64,000 nucleotides of DNA from Cellvibrionaceae bacterium AOL6 (GCA_003265435.1 NOXC01000001.1:1-64000); one strand, 5' to 3'. Positions 1 through 9,516 are shown, numbered from the stretch's first letter. Program-made: numbers and translations. The notes: generated by a model from the letters alone, not told the origin.

Positions 1-652
1 GGGCCATCTGACAACCATAGTCACACTCTGCATCAACCACACCGTTCTGCGCGGCGTGCCAGAGCACTCCGAATGCCTCTCCCAGGTTTTCCTCCACACG
101 CGGGACGCTGTCTTCCATACTCGGGACTTGGCTGAGCGCCGAAATATAGGGGATAAACCAGTACGCATCATAGAAGCTCCACCCAACTGCCGGCGTTTCT
201 CCGTCCACTGGCATTGCCAGTTGCGACCAGGTTCTGGCGGGCTCAGCGACCCGTGATCGATTGAAATACAACAGCAGATGATTGCCGGTAAACAAGGGCA
301 AGGTGTAACCCAATCCTCCTTCAAACGCATCAGAGACGCGAAGCGCATCGGGTATGGGACTCAACCGGATGTGTTGGTGCATCGCCACAATATCCGCTGG
401 CGAGATGATGGCATCCGGCACCTCATCATACCGAGCGGGATTACGTAGACGCGTCAACAAATCACCGTAATCGAACCACGTGAATTCAACGTCAGCATCG
501 ATTTCGAGGTAGCGATCCAAGAGCGCGCGAAATTCAGCCCCGCTGTGGGTGTAGGCGACACGCAGCGTCTCACTGCGCCCATCCGCCAGGCAGGCAGGCG
601 TCACAAAGAGCCATAGCAGGCTCAACAGCATCGCTGGTCCCTTTGCTCGCAT
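1..652 (-). CDS. Extracellular solute-binding protein, partial (C-terminus beyond window)
   Basis: Reading the minus strand from the ATG at 652 gives 217 open codons that run off the left edge. Residues 1-23 form a signal peptide (Leu-rich core, likely cut after CLA). The mature part contains RVAYTHSGAEFRALLDRY, then DYGDLLTRLR, YTLPLFTGNHLLLYFNRS and VGWSFYDAYWFIPY, the pattern of MBP-type (cluster B) periplasmic sugar-binding proteins of ABC importers: a lobe-crossing strand followed by an aromatic-rich ligand cleft. No permease gene is visible because the window stops here. It lies downstream of the broken AraC gene and near the beta-glucanase gene, so an oligosaccharide ligand is plausible but only inferred. 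The cysteine near the end of the signal peptide does not sit in a convincing lipobox. Confidence 0.7.
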   Translation of the reverse strand, partial: MRAKGPAMLLSLLWLFVTPACLADGRSETLRVAYTHSGAEFRALLDRYLEIDADVEFTWFDYGDLLTRLRNPARYDEVPDAIISPADIVAMHQHIRLSPIPDALRVSDAFEGGLGYTLPLFTGNHLLLYFNRSRVAEPARTWSQLAMPVDGETPAVGWSFYDAYWFIPYISALSQVPSMEDSVPRVEENLGEAFGVLWHAAQNGVVDAECDYGCQMA

Positions 653-757
653 GCGTTTCTCGTTAGCGCCCCAAATGACTGATCAGTTAATCATAGTAAC
701 TTTAGTCGCCCTTGGCCCCAATTTCCCTTTTTAGTGCATTCATTCCTACCGAATTGA

Positions 758-1928
758 CTAACGAGGTGAACCAGACTCCTGCATGACTTTCCGGTACTGA
801 CTGGGCGTCATCCCGACCAGCCGCTTAAAGAAGGTGTTAAACACGGATTTGCTGTTAAACCCGGCTCGGGTATAGATCGCGCTGATGGCTTCATCTTTGT
901 ATTGCGCATCCACAAGCTGCCGCTTGACCTCCTCAATACGGTAGCGATTAATGAATTCGTAAAAGTTCACGCCAAAATGCCGATTGATCACGCGGCTCAG
1001 GTCGCGCGGGCCGATATCCAGCATTTCGGCTAAGTGATCGAGAGTCAGATCAGGTTCGATATAAGGTTTGCGCGCGTTCATCAGCGCGTCGACATGCTCC
1101 GCCAATTCAGGGTTCAACAGCCGATCCGCAGAACGGAGCGGCGGGGCCTTTTGTTCTACACCCCGGAATCCCGCAAAATAGCGCACCGCCGTAAACACCA
1201 ACATATTGACGAGCACGAAGGTCGAGTAATAGCTTGCCAGCCCAAGATACTTGAAAGCTGGAATTCCATGCGTCGATGTCACCAGCAGCTTCCAGCCTGC
1301 CAGTAATAAATCCAGTGACATCACAAACAGAAACCCCATCACCAGCAGACTCACCCAGATTAAGTCACGACGCTGTACGTTGGAGTGAGTGGATTTCAGT
1401 TGTTGGCGATAGTTCAGCAACAGTACCAAGGCACACAAGGGCATAGGCAAAGCGCATCGCTTTGCAAGCGAAGTCCATGCGAATCCAAGGCGCGCCGTAT
1501 ACAAAAGCCTGGCTATCAATCATGTCGAGGCGCACGGAGACATCGAAGCGAAAATAGGTCATCCACATGAACACGCCGAAGACCAGCAGCGGCAGCGCGT
1601 GCAAGCCATCGACCAGACGCAAGCGGAAATCCTTGTAAATCAGTGCTTTGATACAGAAAAACAAGAACGCGCCGTCGACGTAATACGCCGCTCCGAAAAC
1701 GTAGTACAAGCCGGGCGCATGCTCGCGTACGCGCAGACGGAATTCCTCCGCCCACAGTATGAGCTCATGCAAGGGAATGAGGGCATGCGCAGCAATAAAC
1801 GCCGCGAGGAAGCACGTACTTAGCCGATGGCGATCGTCCGTGAGCACGAGCAGAAGCGCGAAGAGTACACACTGCAGACAGGTCATCCACAGCACGACAT
1901 CGTGAAAATTAAAAACCACATGACTCAT
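758..1928 (-). pseudogene. Membrane-anchored AraC-family regulator, interrupted by a frameshift
   Basis: Two overlapping minus-strand frames together encode one protein. The N-terminal frame (ATG at 1928) gives about five to six hydrophobic helices. The C-terminal frame (ending at 758) gives the last helices and a full AraC-type double helix-turn-helix with ISAIYTRAGFNSKSVFNTFF and GMTPSQYRKVM. The frames join near 1426-1427, where dropping one base of a CC pair (GG on the coding strand) gives AYALVCLVLLLNYRQQL, a smooth membrane helix. The repaired protein is 389 residues, the usual size for AraC regulators with a multi-helix membrane sensor. It is divergent from the GH16/GH128 gene at 2448 and could control it. 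As written it is a pseudogene, but a sequencing error or a recent mutation cannot be told apart. Confidence 0.8.
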
Positions 1929-2447
1929 GTTGATGCCACTTTCAGTCCCGGCAGGTATCGTTATTTTTGTGAGCGTCGGCCTGTCGGCGCCGAAACATCA
2001 GAGCGATGCGTTCACTATAACGCTAAGCCCGTTCACGAACTGCAATTTTCGTCTCAGGCTGCTCACGTCCCGCACCACTTTCAGTAGGATCAACCATTGC
2101 TACACGGGCTTTGACCGGCGTTGACCTGATGTCAGCGTATTTTGATCAAACACATATAAAACAATCGCTTAGCGAAGGTTCGCCTCCCTGCCCTGCTACT
2201 CGAACCTCGGCAATGCGCATTCATACATAAAGCGCTACGCCCACCCGCGCAGCCGCTCTTACACTGAACTCAGGAGGCTCGCGTCTAGCACGCACTCCGC
2301 AACCCCTTCTGTCAGTTTGCTGCTGCCCAAGCCCAGGATAAGAGGCAAAGCGACTTTGGCGGCCCCGCCAAGGCTCAGCACAGCGCAGAAACAATCGCTC
2401 CGCATTGCGGCAGCGCAATGATAAAAAAGATAAATCAGGATGGCATC
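1929..2447. other. Intergenic region between divergent AraC and glucanase genes
   Basis: These 519 bases separate the divergent regulator and the glucanase gene, so promoters for both must lie here. The stretch around 2140-2165 is AT-rich compared with its surroundings and is the best candidate for promoter elements. I see no clear operator palindrome and no credible small gene. Confidence 0.4.
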
Positions 2448-5400
2448 ATGACAACGCACACACGACTGCGGCTGGCGCAATGGCTGGCCGCTCCCATGTT
2501 GTTGAGTTCCGCATTGAGTGCTCAAGCTCAGACCACGCCTCTGTGGTCCGACGAGTTCGACGCGGAACGCCTCGACAAATCCACTTGGACTTTTAACACC
2601 GGCGGCTCAGGCAACGGCAACGGCGAGTTGCAGTACTACACCGCATCACAGAAAAACGCCTATCTCGACGACGGTCACCTGGTCATCCAGGCTTTGCGCG
2701 AAGAATATGACGGCAAACAATTTTCGTCGTCGCGGCTGCATACCAACGGTCGCTTGAGCTTTACCTACGGCACCCTCGAAGCCCGCATTCAACTCCCCGA
2801 CCTGGCCGACGGCCTGTGGCCGGCATTCTGGATGCTCGGCGACAATTTCGGGATTGACGGCTGGCCCCAGTCCGGCGAGATCGACATTATGGAAGCCGGC
2901 AGTGCTGCCGCACGCGCTGAAGGCAGGGTCAATCACACCGTATCGGGAGCCCTGCACTGGTGGCACGAGAGCGGAGATTGGAGTGACTGGCTCCAGGCAG
3001 ACGCCGCCGCGGAAGTCGAGCTCGAAGACAACCTGCAAGGCTTTCATACCTATCGCCTGAACTGGACACCCGAACTGATCAGTATTTCCGTCGACGACAC
3101 CGTGGTGTTCGAGATGGACATTACCGACCCCAACTTGTCGGAATTCCACGGCCCCAACCACATCCTGCTCAACCTCGCGGTCGGCGGATTTAATTTTGTC
3201 GACATCACTGACCCCGCGCAGATCACCGCGCCCTTCCCCGCGCAAATGCGTGTCGACTATGTCCGCCTGTACGACAATGGACACACGGTGCTGGAGCTGG
3301 ACAAGGACAACCCCTACACGGGCACCTTCGGCATCATGACGGAAACGACCCCGACCTTTAGCGAGTTCAATTGGGGCAACCGTGCCAACATGTACATCTG
3401 GAACAACATGGAGTCGGTTGCAACGGCCCCCTCCGAGGGCAGCGCCGCGCTGTCTTACGATATTGCCGCCGGCGACTGGTGGGGAATGGGCCTGCTCCAT
3501 CCCGACTACAACATGGAGAACTATGCGCACGGCTATCTGCATTTCGACCTGAAAATCGATTCGACTGCGGAGTTCACCATCGGTATGGAGAGTACCGCCG
3601 GTGCCGGTGGCAGCATCTTGTTTGAAGAAGGCGCGGAGGAATTCGGGATGCAACGCGACGGCGAATGGCATCACGTAGCCATCCCGCTAAGCCAATTTGG
3701 CGGTGTTGACTGGCACACCGTAAAGACCTTCTTCAGCATTTCAGGGCCCGGTGCCGCCGAGGCCTTTAATGTCTCCATCGACAATCTGTACCTGACGGAG
3801 AGCATTGCGCTCGAAGCGCCTGAATACGGCAACTTCGGCATCTACACCGAAACACCGGCGCATCAGAACGCGGGCGCATTCGGTTTTGGTGTGAGCGGTG
3901 ACCTCTTCCTCTGGGCCGACACCCTGGAACTATTGCCTGACAGCATTGCCGAAGGCAACGCCTCACTGCACTTCCGCTCAACCGGGCAAGGCTGGTTCGG
4001 CATGGGCCTGACCGCGCGTGAAGGTTTCAATTTGACCGCCTTCGACAACGCCAATGCGACCCTGCACTTCAAGATGAAAACCAGCGATCAAACCGCGTTT
4101 TCCATCGGCTTGAAGAGCGGCAATGTCGACGACATCGGCCAGACCTGGATTGATTTTGCTCCCGGTGCCGACCCCTACGGCTTCCAGCGCGATGGGCAAT
4201 GGCACGATATTGCGATCCCAATGAGCGACCTCGTGCTCGACCTCGACTTGTTCGACGTGCGCCAAGTGTTCCAACTGCTCGGTGTCGGTGAAATTGAAAG
4301 CCTGGCCATTGACGATATCTACCTGTCCGGTGGCACCCAGGCACAAGACCCCGGCCACGACGGTGAAGAAGTTAACCGCGCCCCCACAGCCGCAATCAAG
4401 CCCTCGGTACTCGGTGGCCCCGCTGTCCTCGATGTCGACTTCGACGCAAGCCAGTCTACCGATGTGAACGGCGACACCCTGAGCTACAGCTGGGACTTTG
4501 GCGACGGCCAGACCGCTTCAGGCGTTCAGGTAAGCCACAGCTTCAGCGAACCCGGCAGCTACAAGGTCAGCCTCAGTGTGTCCGATGGTGAACTCAGTGA
4601 CACGCGCTCTGTCTTTATTCTGGTCGATGACAACTATGGCCTGCTGCGCAGCGAAAAACGTGGCCTCGGCTACGGGCACCACTCCGAAGCAGACCTCGCG
4701 GCACTCTCGCAGGGTGCGAGCTGGTGGTACAACTGGGCGCATAAACCGGATGTCATGGTGGCGGATGTCTATCAGAACTACGGTATGGAATTCGCACCGA
4801 TGGCCTGGAATGGCAACTTCGACGATCAAACCATGCGCGACTACATCGCGGCCCACCCCGATGTGAAGTACCTGCTGGCCTTTAATGAGCCGAACTTCCT
4901 CGATCAGGCCAATATGACACCCTCCGAAGCCGCGGCAGAGTGGCCTCGCCTGGAAGCCATCGCCGATGAGTTCGGGCTGGAAATCGTCAGCGTCGCCATG
5001 AACTACTGCGGCAACTGTAACGCTGAAAACGGCGTCATCTTCTACGATCCTATCGACTATCTCGACCGCTTCTTCGAAGTGTGCCCGGAGTGTCGCGTCG
5101 ACGCGATTTCCATTCACGCCTACATGCCGAATGCGGGCGCCGTCGAGTGGTACATCGACCGTTTTGCGAAGTACAACCTGCCGATCTGGCTGACCGAGTT
5201 CTCCGCATGGGAAGACAGCACCACGCTGGAAGACCAGAAGCACTTCCTCGTGCAGATTGTCGACTCACTCGAAACCAATGAACTCGTGGAACGCTATGCC
5301 TGGTTTGTTGGCCGCCGCAATGGTCACCCCTACAACGGCCTGTTTGATTACCGTCAGTCCGGCATCCTCAACGAGCTCGGCAATATCTACGTCAACATGC

Positions 5401-7169
5401 CTGTGCACGGCCCGGACGTGGTACACAGCCTGCCTAAGTTGATCGAAGCGGAAAACTACAGCAGCGCCACGGGCCTGCGCGTTGAACTGACTTCAGACGA
5501 CAGCGGCTTCCTGCACTTGACTGAAATTGAAGCCGGTGACGAAGCCAGCTATCAGGTGATTGCCGATGGCAGTGCATCGAGCCTGACCCTGCGTTATGCC
5601 AGCGAGGCCGCCAGCAGTGTGACCGTACTGTTGAACGGACAGCAGCTGACACAGCTGAGCCTGCCCTCAAGCGACGGAAGCTGGGCCAGTGAAAGCGTGG
5701 ATCTGACCATTCCTGCAGGGCAGCACAGTGTGAGCCTGCTGTTCAACGGCACTCTCAATCTGAACTGGCTCAACATCGGCTCAGGCACGCCGGAGCCGGA
5801 ACCCACACCGACGCCCACTCCAAGCCCCACACCGACGCCCACTCCAAGCCCCACGCCTACGCCCACCCCCACACCTTCTCCTGGTGACGGAGACATAGTG
5901 GCCTGCGGTGCCGTAGCAAGCTCTACCGAGGGCGCTTTCGTGGCCGACGCCGTCTGCGACGCCGACTCAGGTACGCGCTGGAGCAGCGACTACGCCGATG
6001 CCGAGTGGATCTACGTCGACCTCGGCTCTGTGCATGACATTACGCGCATCGACCTGCTCTGGGAAACCGCCTACGGCAGTGCCTACGAACTGCAGGTTTC
6101 CGACGACGCCTCAAGCTGGGAAACCATTGTCACTGAACTCGCAAGTGACGGTGGCAGCGATAGCCATACGGTGAGCGACGTCAGCGGACGCTATGTGCGT
6201 ATGCAAGGCCTGAGCCGAGCAACCGGTTGGGGCTATTCGCTGTGGCAGTTTGATGTTGTCGGTACGCCAGCGGGCCCCAACCCGGAGCCGACGCCTGAAC
6301 CAACACCTGAGCCAACTCCAGAACCCACACCTGAGCCAACTCCAGAACCCACACCTGAGCCAACGCCTGAACCGACTGCGGAGCCCGGCGCGGCACTCGC
6401 GTGCGCAGCGGTCGTCGCCTCCTCGATGGAAGCCGGCTTGTCACCCGAGAACATCTGCGACCAGAACTCGGGCACGCGATGGGGCAGTGCATTCACAGAC
6501 AGTGAGTGGATCTACATCGATCTCGGAGCGAATTTCGCGATCAACGAGGTCGAGCTGGAGTGGGAAGGCGCCTATGCCAGCGCGTATCGCCTGCAAGTCT
6601 CCGACGACGCGCAAAGCTGGAGCGACCTCGCGGTCGTGGCCAATGGCGACGGTGGCGTAGACACCCGCAGTGTCAGCGGTGAAGGACGCTACGTGCGCAT
6701 GCTCGGTGAGACGCGAGCCACGGCCTGGGGCTATTCATTGTGGCGCATGGACGTTTTCGGACAGCCGGCCACACCCAGCACGGACGATCTGGCACTCAAT
6801 TCCGTCACCAGCGCCTCCAGTGAAGAAGGCGGTTATTGGCTGGCAAGCTATGCCGTCGATGGCGACAGTGCCACGCGTTGGTCCAGCGATGCGAGCGACA
6901 ACCAATGGCTCAGTATCGACCTCGGCACAACGCAATCGGTTGGCCGTGTCGTACTTGAGTGGGAAGCCGCGCATGCCAGCAGTTATGAAATCCAGACCTC
7001 GACGGATGGCGTGAGCTGGCAGACCGCCACTCTGGTCTCCGACGGTGACGGTGCTCAGGACGAGCTGACTTTCGCCCCCGTCGACACTCGCTTTGTACGC
7101 ATGCAGGGCATCAGCCGGGCGACCGGCTATGGCTACTCCCTATTCAGTTTTGAAGTGTATTCACACTGA
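2448..7169 (+). CDS. Secreted multimodular beta-1,3-glucanase with GH16 and GH128 catalytic domains
   Basis: The ATG at 2448 is preferred over the in-frame 2418 because it follows a CAGGAT ribosome site and starts a clean signal peptide (ending SAQAQ), giving 1573 residues. Order of modules: GH16 laminarinase-type domain (about 30-281) with the GEIDIME signature, E144 and E149 as nucleophile and acid/base; two related beta-sandwich repeats (about 286-455 and 461-630), each ending IDNLYL or IDDIYL; a PKD domain (about 644-730, SYSWDFGDG); a GH128 domain (about 735-985) starting RGLGYG, with AFNEPNF (E814) and WLTEFS (E917) as catalytic glutamates; a CBM6-like domain (about 998-1113, LIEAENY); a PT/PS linker; and three F5/8C (CBM32-like) domains separated by a PTPE linker. 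Both catalytic families are known to hydrolyse beta-1,3-glucans, so laminarin or callose-type glucan is the likely substrate. A strong terminator follows. Confidence 0.93.
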   Translation: MTTHTRLRLAQWLAAPMLLSSALSAQAQTTPLWSDEFDAERLDKSTWTFNTGGSGNGNGELQYYTASQKNAYLDDGHLVIQALREEYDGKQFSSSRLHTNGRLSFTYGTLEARIQLPDLADGLWPAFWMLGDNFGIDGWPQSGEIDIMEAGSAAARAEGRVNHTVSGALHWWHESGDWSDWLQADAAAEVELEDNLQGFHTYRLNWTPELISISVDDTVVFEMDITDPNLSEFHGPNHILLNLAVGGFNFVDITDPAQITAPFPAQMRVDYVRLYDNGHTVLELDKDNPYTGTFGIMTETTPTFSEFNWGNRANMYIWNNMESVATAPSEGSAALSYDIAAGDWWGMGLLHPDYNMENYAHGYLHFDLKIDSTAEFTIGMESTAGAGGSILFEEGAEEFGMQRDGEWHHVAIPLSQFGGVDWHTVKTFFSISGPGAAEAFNVSIDNLYLTESIALEAPEYGNFGIYTETPAHQNAGAFGFGVSGDLFLWADTLELLPDSIAEGNASLHFRSTGQGWFGMGLTAREGFNLTAFDNANATLHFKMKTSDQTAFSIGLKSGNVDDIGQTWIDFAPGADPYGFQRDGQWHDIAIPMSDLVLDLDLFDVRQVFQLLGVGEIESLAIDDIYLSGGTQAQDPGHDGEEVNRAPTAAIKPSVLGGPAVLDVDFDASQSTDVNGDTLSYSWDFGDGQTASGVQVSHSFSEPGSYKVSLSVSDGELSDTRSVFILVDDNYGLLRSEKRGLGYGHHSEADLAALSQGASWWYNWAHKPDVMVADVYQNYGMEFAPMAWNGNFDDQTMRDYIAAHPDVKYLLAFNEPNFLDQANMTPSEAAAEWPRLEAIADEFGLEIVSVAMNYCGNCNAENGVIFYDPIDYLDRFFEVCPECRVDAISIHAYMPNAGAVEWYIDRFAKYNLPIWLTEFSAWEDSTTLEDQKHFLVQIVDSLETNELVERYAWFVGRRNGHPYNGLFDYRQSGILNELGNIYVNMPVHGPDVVHSLPKLIEAENYSSATGLRVELTSDDSGFLHLTEIEAGDEASYQVIADGSASSLTLRYASEAASSVTVLLNGQQLTQLSLPSSDGSWASESVDLTIPAGQHSVSLLFNGTLNLNWLNIGSGTPEPEPTPTPTPSPTPTPTPSPTPTPTPTPSPGDGDIVACGAVASSTEGAFVADAVCDADSGTRWSSDYADAEWIYVDLGSVHDITRIDLLWETAYGSAYELQVSDDASSWETIVTELASDGGSDSHTVSDVSGRYVRMQGLSRATGWGYSLWQFDVVGTPAGPNPEPTPEPTPEPTPEPTPEPTPEPTPEPTPEPTAEPGAALACAAVVASSMEAGLSPENICDQNSGTRWGSAFTDSEWIYIDLGANFAINEVELEWEGAYASAYRLQVSDDAQSWSDLAVVANGDGGVDTRSVSGEGRYVRMLGETRATAWGYSLWRMDVFGQPATPSTDDLALNSVTSASSEEGGYWLASYAVDGDSATRWSSDASDNQWLSIDLGTTQSVGRVVLEWEAAHASSYEIQTSTDGVSWQTATLVSDGDGAQDELTFAPVDTRFVRMQGISRATGYGYSLFSFEVYSH
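5801..5884 (+). repeat. PT/PS linker repeat in the glucanase gene
   Basis: In-frame low-complexity repeat coding for alternating Pro-Thr with Pro-Ser breaks, between the CBM6-like domain and the first F5/8C domain. At DNA level a unit of the form ACGCCCACTCCAAGCCCCAC recurs, so it could slip during replication. Such linkers are typical of secreted carbohydrate-active enzymes of this bacterial group. Confidence 0.85.
6283..6382 (+). repeat. PTPE linker tandem repeat (12-bp units)
   Basis: About eight in-frame copies of a 12-base unit coding Pro-Thr-Pro-Glu join F5/8C domains one and two. Some neighbouring units are identical (CCAACTCCAGAACCCACACC recurs), so copy number may vary among strains. 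The acidic composition differs from the neutral PT/PS linker upstream. Confidence 0.88.
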
Positions 7170-7179
7170 TCCCAACCTT

Positions 7180-7203
7180 GCGGGGCTTCGGCCCCGCTTT
7201 TTT
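7180..7203 (+). terminator. Rho-independent terminator after the glucanase gene
   Basis: A 7-bp perfect GC stem (GCGGGGC / GCCCCGC) with a TTCG tetraloop is followed by six T residues, 11 bases after the stop codon. It isolates the glucanase from the downstream ebo operon. Confidence 0.93.
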
Positions 7204-7220
7204 CGCGAAGGCGTGATCGC

Positions 7221-7239
7221 TGAGTCCCGCGCGGACTCA
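7221..7239. repeat. Short inverted repeat upstream of the ebo operon
   Basis: Perfect 7-bp arms TGAGTCC / GGACTCA around a 5-base loop, about 220 bases before eboD. No T-run follows, so it is not a standard terminator. The rest of 7204-7459 must hold the ebo promoter, but I see no convincing -35/-10 pair. Confidence 0.4.
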
Positions 7240-7459
7240 CCCATCATTCTTTCAAAGCACGTTCAGGTTTCAGGCTTTGCCGCAAGTGTGAACCTCCTGT
7301 GCGTACACTATTTGCTATTCGTTGGCAGGCTGGTTAGAGTCATCTCGACAAGTCTGGTAAGACGCCCAACGCCGTGCAGACGAGAACCAGGAACCCGTAC
7401 CCTCCTGAGCCTGTCAAACAGGCACGTTCGCACCTGGCCTCTACGCGTTTGCTGAAGTG

Positions 7460-8629
7460 ATGACTGGAAATATGATTCAAGACAATAACAACACACATAC
7501 CACGCTCAAACAGCAGTTCAGCGTGCCGTTCGAATACCCGCTGCACTACACGCGAGGCAGCTTGGCACCCGAAAACCTGCGACTGGCAAACCTGATTGTC
7601 AACCACGCAGATCACCCCGTTATCTTGCCCGTTCTCGACGATGGCTTACTCAAGGGGCAACCACGTCTTCCCGAGCAACTCAAGCACTATGCCGCAGCGC
7701 ACTCACTGAACCTGTTGCCCCCACTTATCGCCACAGGCGGAGAGGCGTGCAAACAGAACACGGAGCTGCTGGAACGCATTTACGACGCAGTGGTCGAGCA
7801 TCGAATAGACCGACACGCCTATATTCTGGTTGCCGGTGGCGGTGCCGTCATTGACGCGGTGGGCTATGCAGCCGCTACCGCACACCGCGGCATTCGTCTG
7901 ATTCGTATGCCGTCCACCGTGCTCGCGCAGAACGATGCTGCCGTCGGCGTCAAAAACGCGATTAACTATGCCGAGCGGAAAAATTTTCTCGGTACCTTTG
8001 TGCCGCCTTATGCGGTGATCAGCGACTTCGACTGGCTCGATAGCTTGGAAGCAAGGGACAAACGCGCCGGCATCGCGGAAGCCATCAAAGTGGCCCTGAT
8101 TAAAAGCCCCGAATTTTTCCAGTGGCTCTATGAGCAGCGCCAGGCCCTCGCCCGCTTCGAGCACCGAGCGGTGGAAACCATGATCATAGAGGGCGCCCGC
8201 TGGCATCTCGACCATATTGCCCATCAAGGCGACCCTTTTGAAATGGGCAGCGCGCGGCCTTTAGATTTTGGTCACTGGTCGGCGCACAAGCTCGAAGCCC
8301 TGTCGCAACACAGTTTGCGCCATGGAGAGGCCGTCGCCATCGGCATTGCGATGGACAGCATCTACTCGCACAAAGCGGGACGCTTGAGCGACGCAGCCCT
8401 GGCGCAGATTCTAACCTTGCTAACGGATCTCGGCTTTAGCTTGCATCACCCCGCATTGGATCGCTTGAACGTACACCAAGCACTGGACGAATTTCGCGAA
8501 CATCTGGGTGGCCGGCTGTGTATCACCCTGTTGAACGGGCTCGGTGACGCGGAAGAAGTTACCTCTATTGATGCCGATTTGATGGACGCATCGAAACAGA
8601 GCCTCTCACAATTGCCCGGCGCCGCATGA
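7460..8629 (+). CDS. eboD: EboD, sugar-phosphate cyclase / 3-dehydroquinate synthase-like protein
   Basis: A 389-residue member of the dehydroquinate-synthase-like fold. The NAD-binding motif GGGAVIDAVGYAAA and the three family metal ligands are kept: Glu in GIAEAIKVAL, His in DFGHWSAHKLE and His in RHGEAVAIG. The strand after PSTVLAQNDAAVGVKNAIN differs from canonical AroB (normally VGGKT), as expected for a paralogue with another substrate. It is the first gene of a tightly packed six-gene set matching the ebo cluster, known from cyanobacteria (linked to scytonemin precursor movement to the periplasm), Pseudomonas (edge biofilm operon) and some algae. Start codons at 7457 (GTG), 7460 and 7472 are all possible. 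It overlaps eboC by four bases (ATGA). The actual substrate is unknown. Confidence 0.88.
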   Translation: MTGNMIQDNNNTHTTLKQQFSVPFEYPLHYTRGSLAPENLRLANLIVNHADHPVILPVLDDGLLKGQPRLPEQLKHYAAAHSLNLLPPLIATGGEACKQNTELLERIYDAVVEHRIDRHAYILVAGGGAVIDAVGYAAATAHRGIRLIRMPSTVLAQNDAAVGVKNAINYAERKNFLGTFVPPYAVISDFDWLDSLEARDKRAGIAEAIKVALIKSPEFFQWLYEQRQALARFEHRAVETMIIEGARWHLDHIAHQGDPFEMGSARPLDFGHWSAHKLEALSQHSLRHGEAVAIGIAMDSIYSHKAGRLSDAALAQILTLLTDLGFSLHHPALDRLNVHQALDEFREHLGGRLCITLLNGLGDAEEVTSIDADLMDASKQSLSQLPGAA

Positions 8630-9516
8630 ACGCAACGGTGCCCCCTGTTCTCGCTTGGTTGCAACTCGTCCGCGCGCCGAACGGGCTAACCGCGTTGACC
8701 AACATCATTGCCGCCGTGTGTGTGGCTCAGGTGTTACAGCCCTACGCGCCCATCGCGGTTTTCGATGTTCTGCTGCTGTGCCTATCCAGCCTGAGTCTGT
8801 ACTACGCGGGCATGGCGCTGAACGACTACTGGGATTTCGACGAAGACCTGCGCGAACGCCCAACTCGTCCTCTGCCCTCTGGAGCGCTGTCACGCAACCA
8901 CGTCGCCACCGCCATCGCGTCCTTGCTGAGCTTCGGTTTTGCGTGTGCGTACTTGGTCAGCGCGCAATCGGCATTGATCGCACTCGCGCTGGCGCTGAAC
9001 ATTGTTGCCTACGACACTCTGATAAAAAAAGGCGTGGCCGGTGCCTTCTGCATGGGTGGATGCCGATACGTTAACTGGCTGTTGGGCCTCAGTATTCTGC
9101 CGATGAGCTCAGAGAGTTTGCTGCTGCCCCTCCCCATTCTATTTTATATCGCGGCACTCACCTGGCTCTCCAAACAAGAAACGCATGCGCGCGACCGCAA
9201 CAGTCTGGTGCTTGTCGCGCTGCTACTCTTTCTCTCCATGCTCAGCTTATTCGCTGTGCTCGCGCACCTCGACTGGCCGGTGCCAGGGACACTCGCCGTG
9301 TTCGTGCTCGCCGCGCTAGTGACCACAAAACTCCTGCAGACCGCGCGAAATTTTGAGCCGCATACGGTACAGTCCACGGTGACCTGGATGATCATCGGCA
9401 TCATTCCCTATGACGCATTGATGTTGTTTATCGCCGGAGCATGGTGGCCAGCGCTCGGCGTCTTTCTACTCTTTTTCCCGTGCCGCTGGCTCAGTAAACG
9501 TCTGTATATGACCTGA
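8626..9516 (+). CDS. eboC: EboC, UbiA-family membrane prenyltransferase-like protein
   Basis: A 296-residue polytopic membrane protein with eight or nine hydrophobic helices. The first Asp-rich motif of UbiA enzymes is present as NDYWDFDED (residues 66-74), followed by RPTRPLPSGALS, a typical cytoplasmic loop. The second motif region is YDTLIKKG, with fewer acidic residues than in UbiA. UbiA relatives join a polyprenyl or phytyl diphosphate to an acceptor in the membrane; the acceptor here is not known. It sits between eboD, with which it overlaps by four bases, and eboA, seven bases downstream, so it is translated as part of the ebo operon. A membrane-anchored product made from the EboD cyclitol or sugar-like product is a reasonable inference. 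Confidence 0.88.
   Translation: MNATVPPVLAWLQLVRAPNGLTALTNIIAAVCVAQVLQPYAPIAVFDVLLLCLSSLSLYYAGMALNDYWDFDEDLRERPTRPLPSGALSRNHVATAIASLLSFGFACAYLVSAQSALIALALALNIVAYDTLIKKGVAGAFCMGGCRYVNWLLGLSILPMSSESLLLPLPILFYIAALTWLSKQETHARDRNSLVLVALLLFLSMLSLFAVLAHLDWPVPGTLAVFVLAALVTTKLLQTARNFEPHTVQSTVTWMIIGIIPYDALMLFIAGAWWPALGVFLLFFPCRWLSKRLYMT

Noticed and set aside
2646-3674. A 342-codon minus-strand frame inside the GH16 region
   Set aside because: Antisense to clear GH16 and beta-sandwich domains; composition is that of a mirror frame, with Val/Gly/His excess and no domain.
6283-6382. Regular repeats that could suggest a CRISPR array
   Set aside because: The repeats are in-frame 12-base units coding Pro-Thr-Pro-Glu without spacers.
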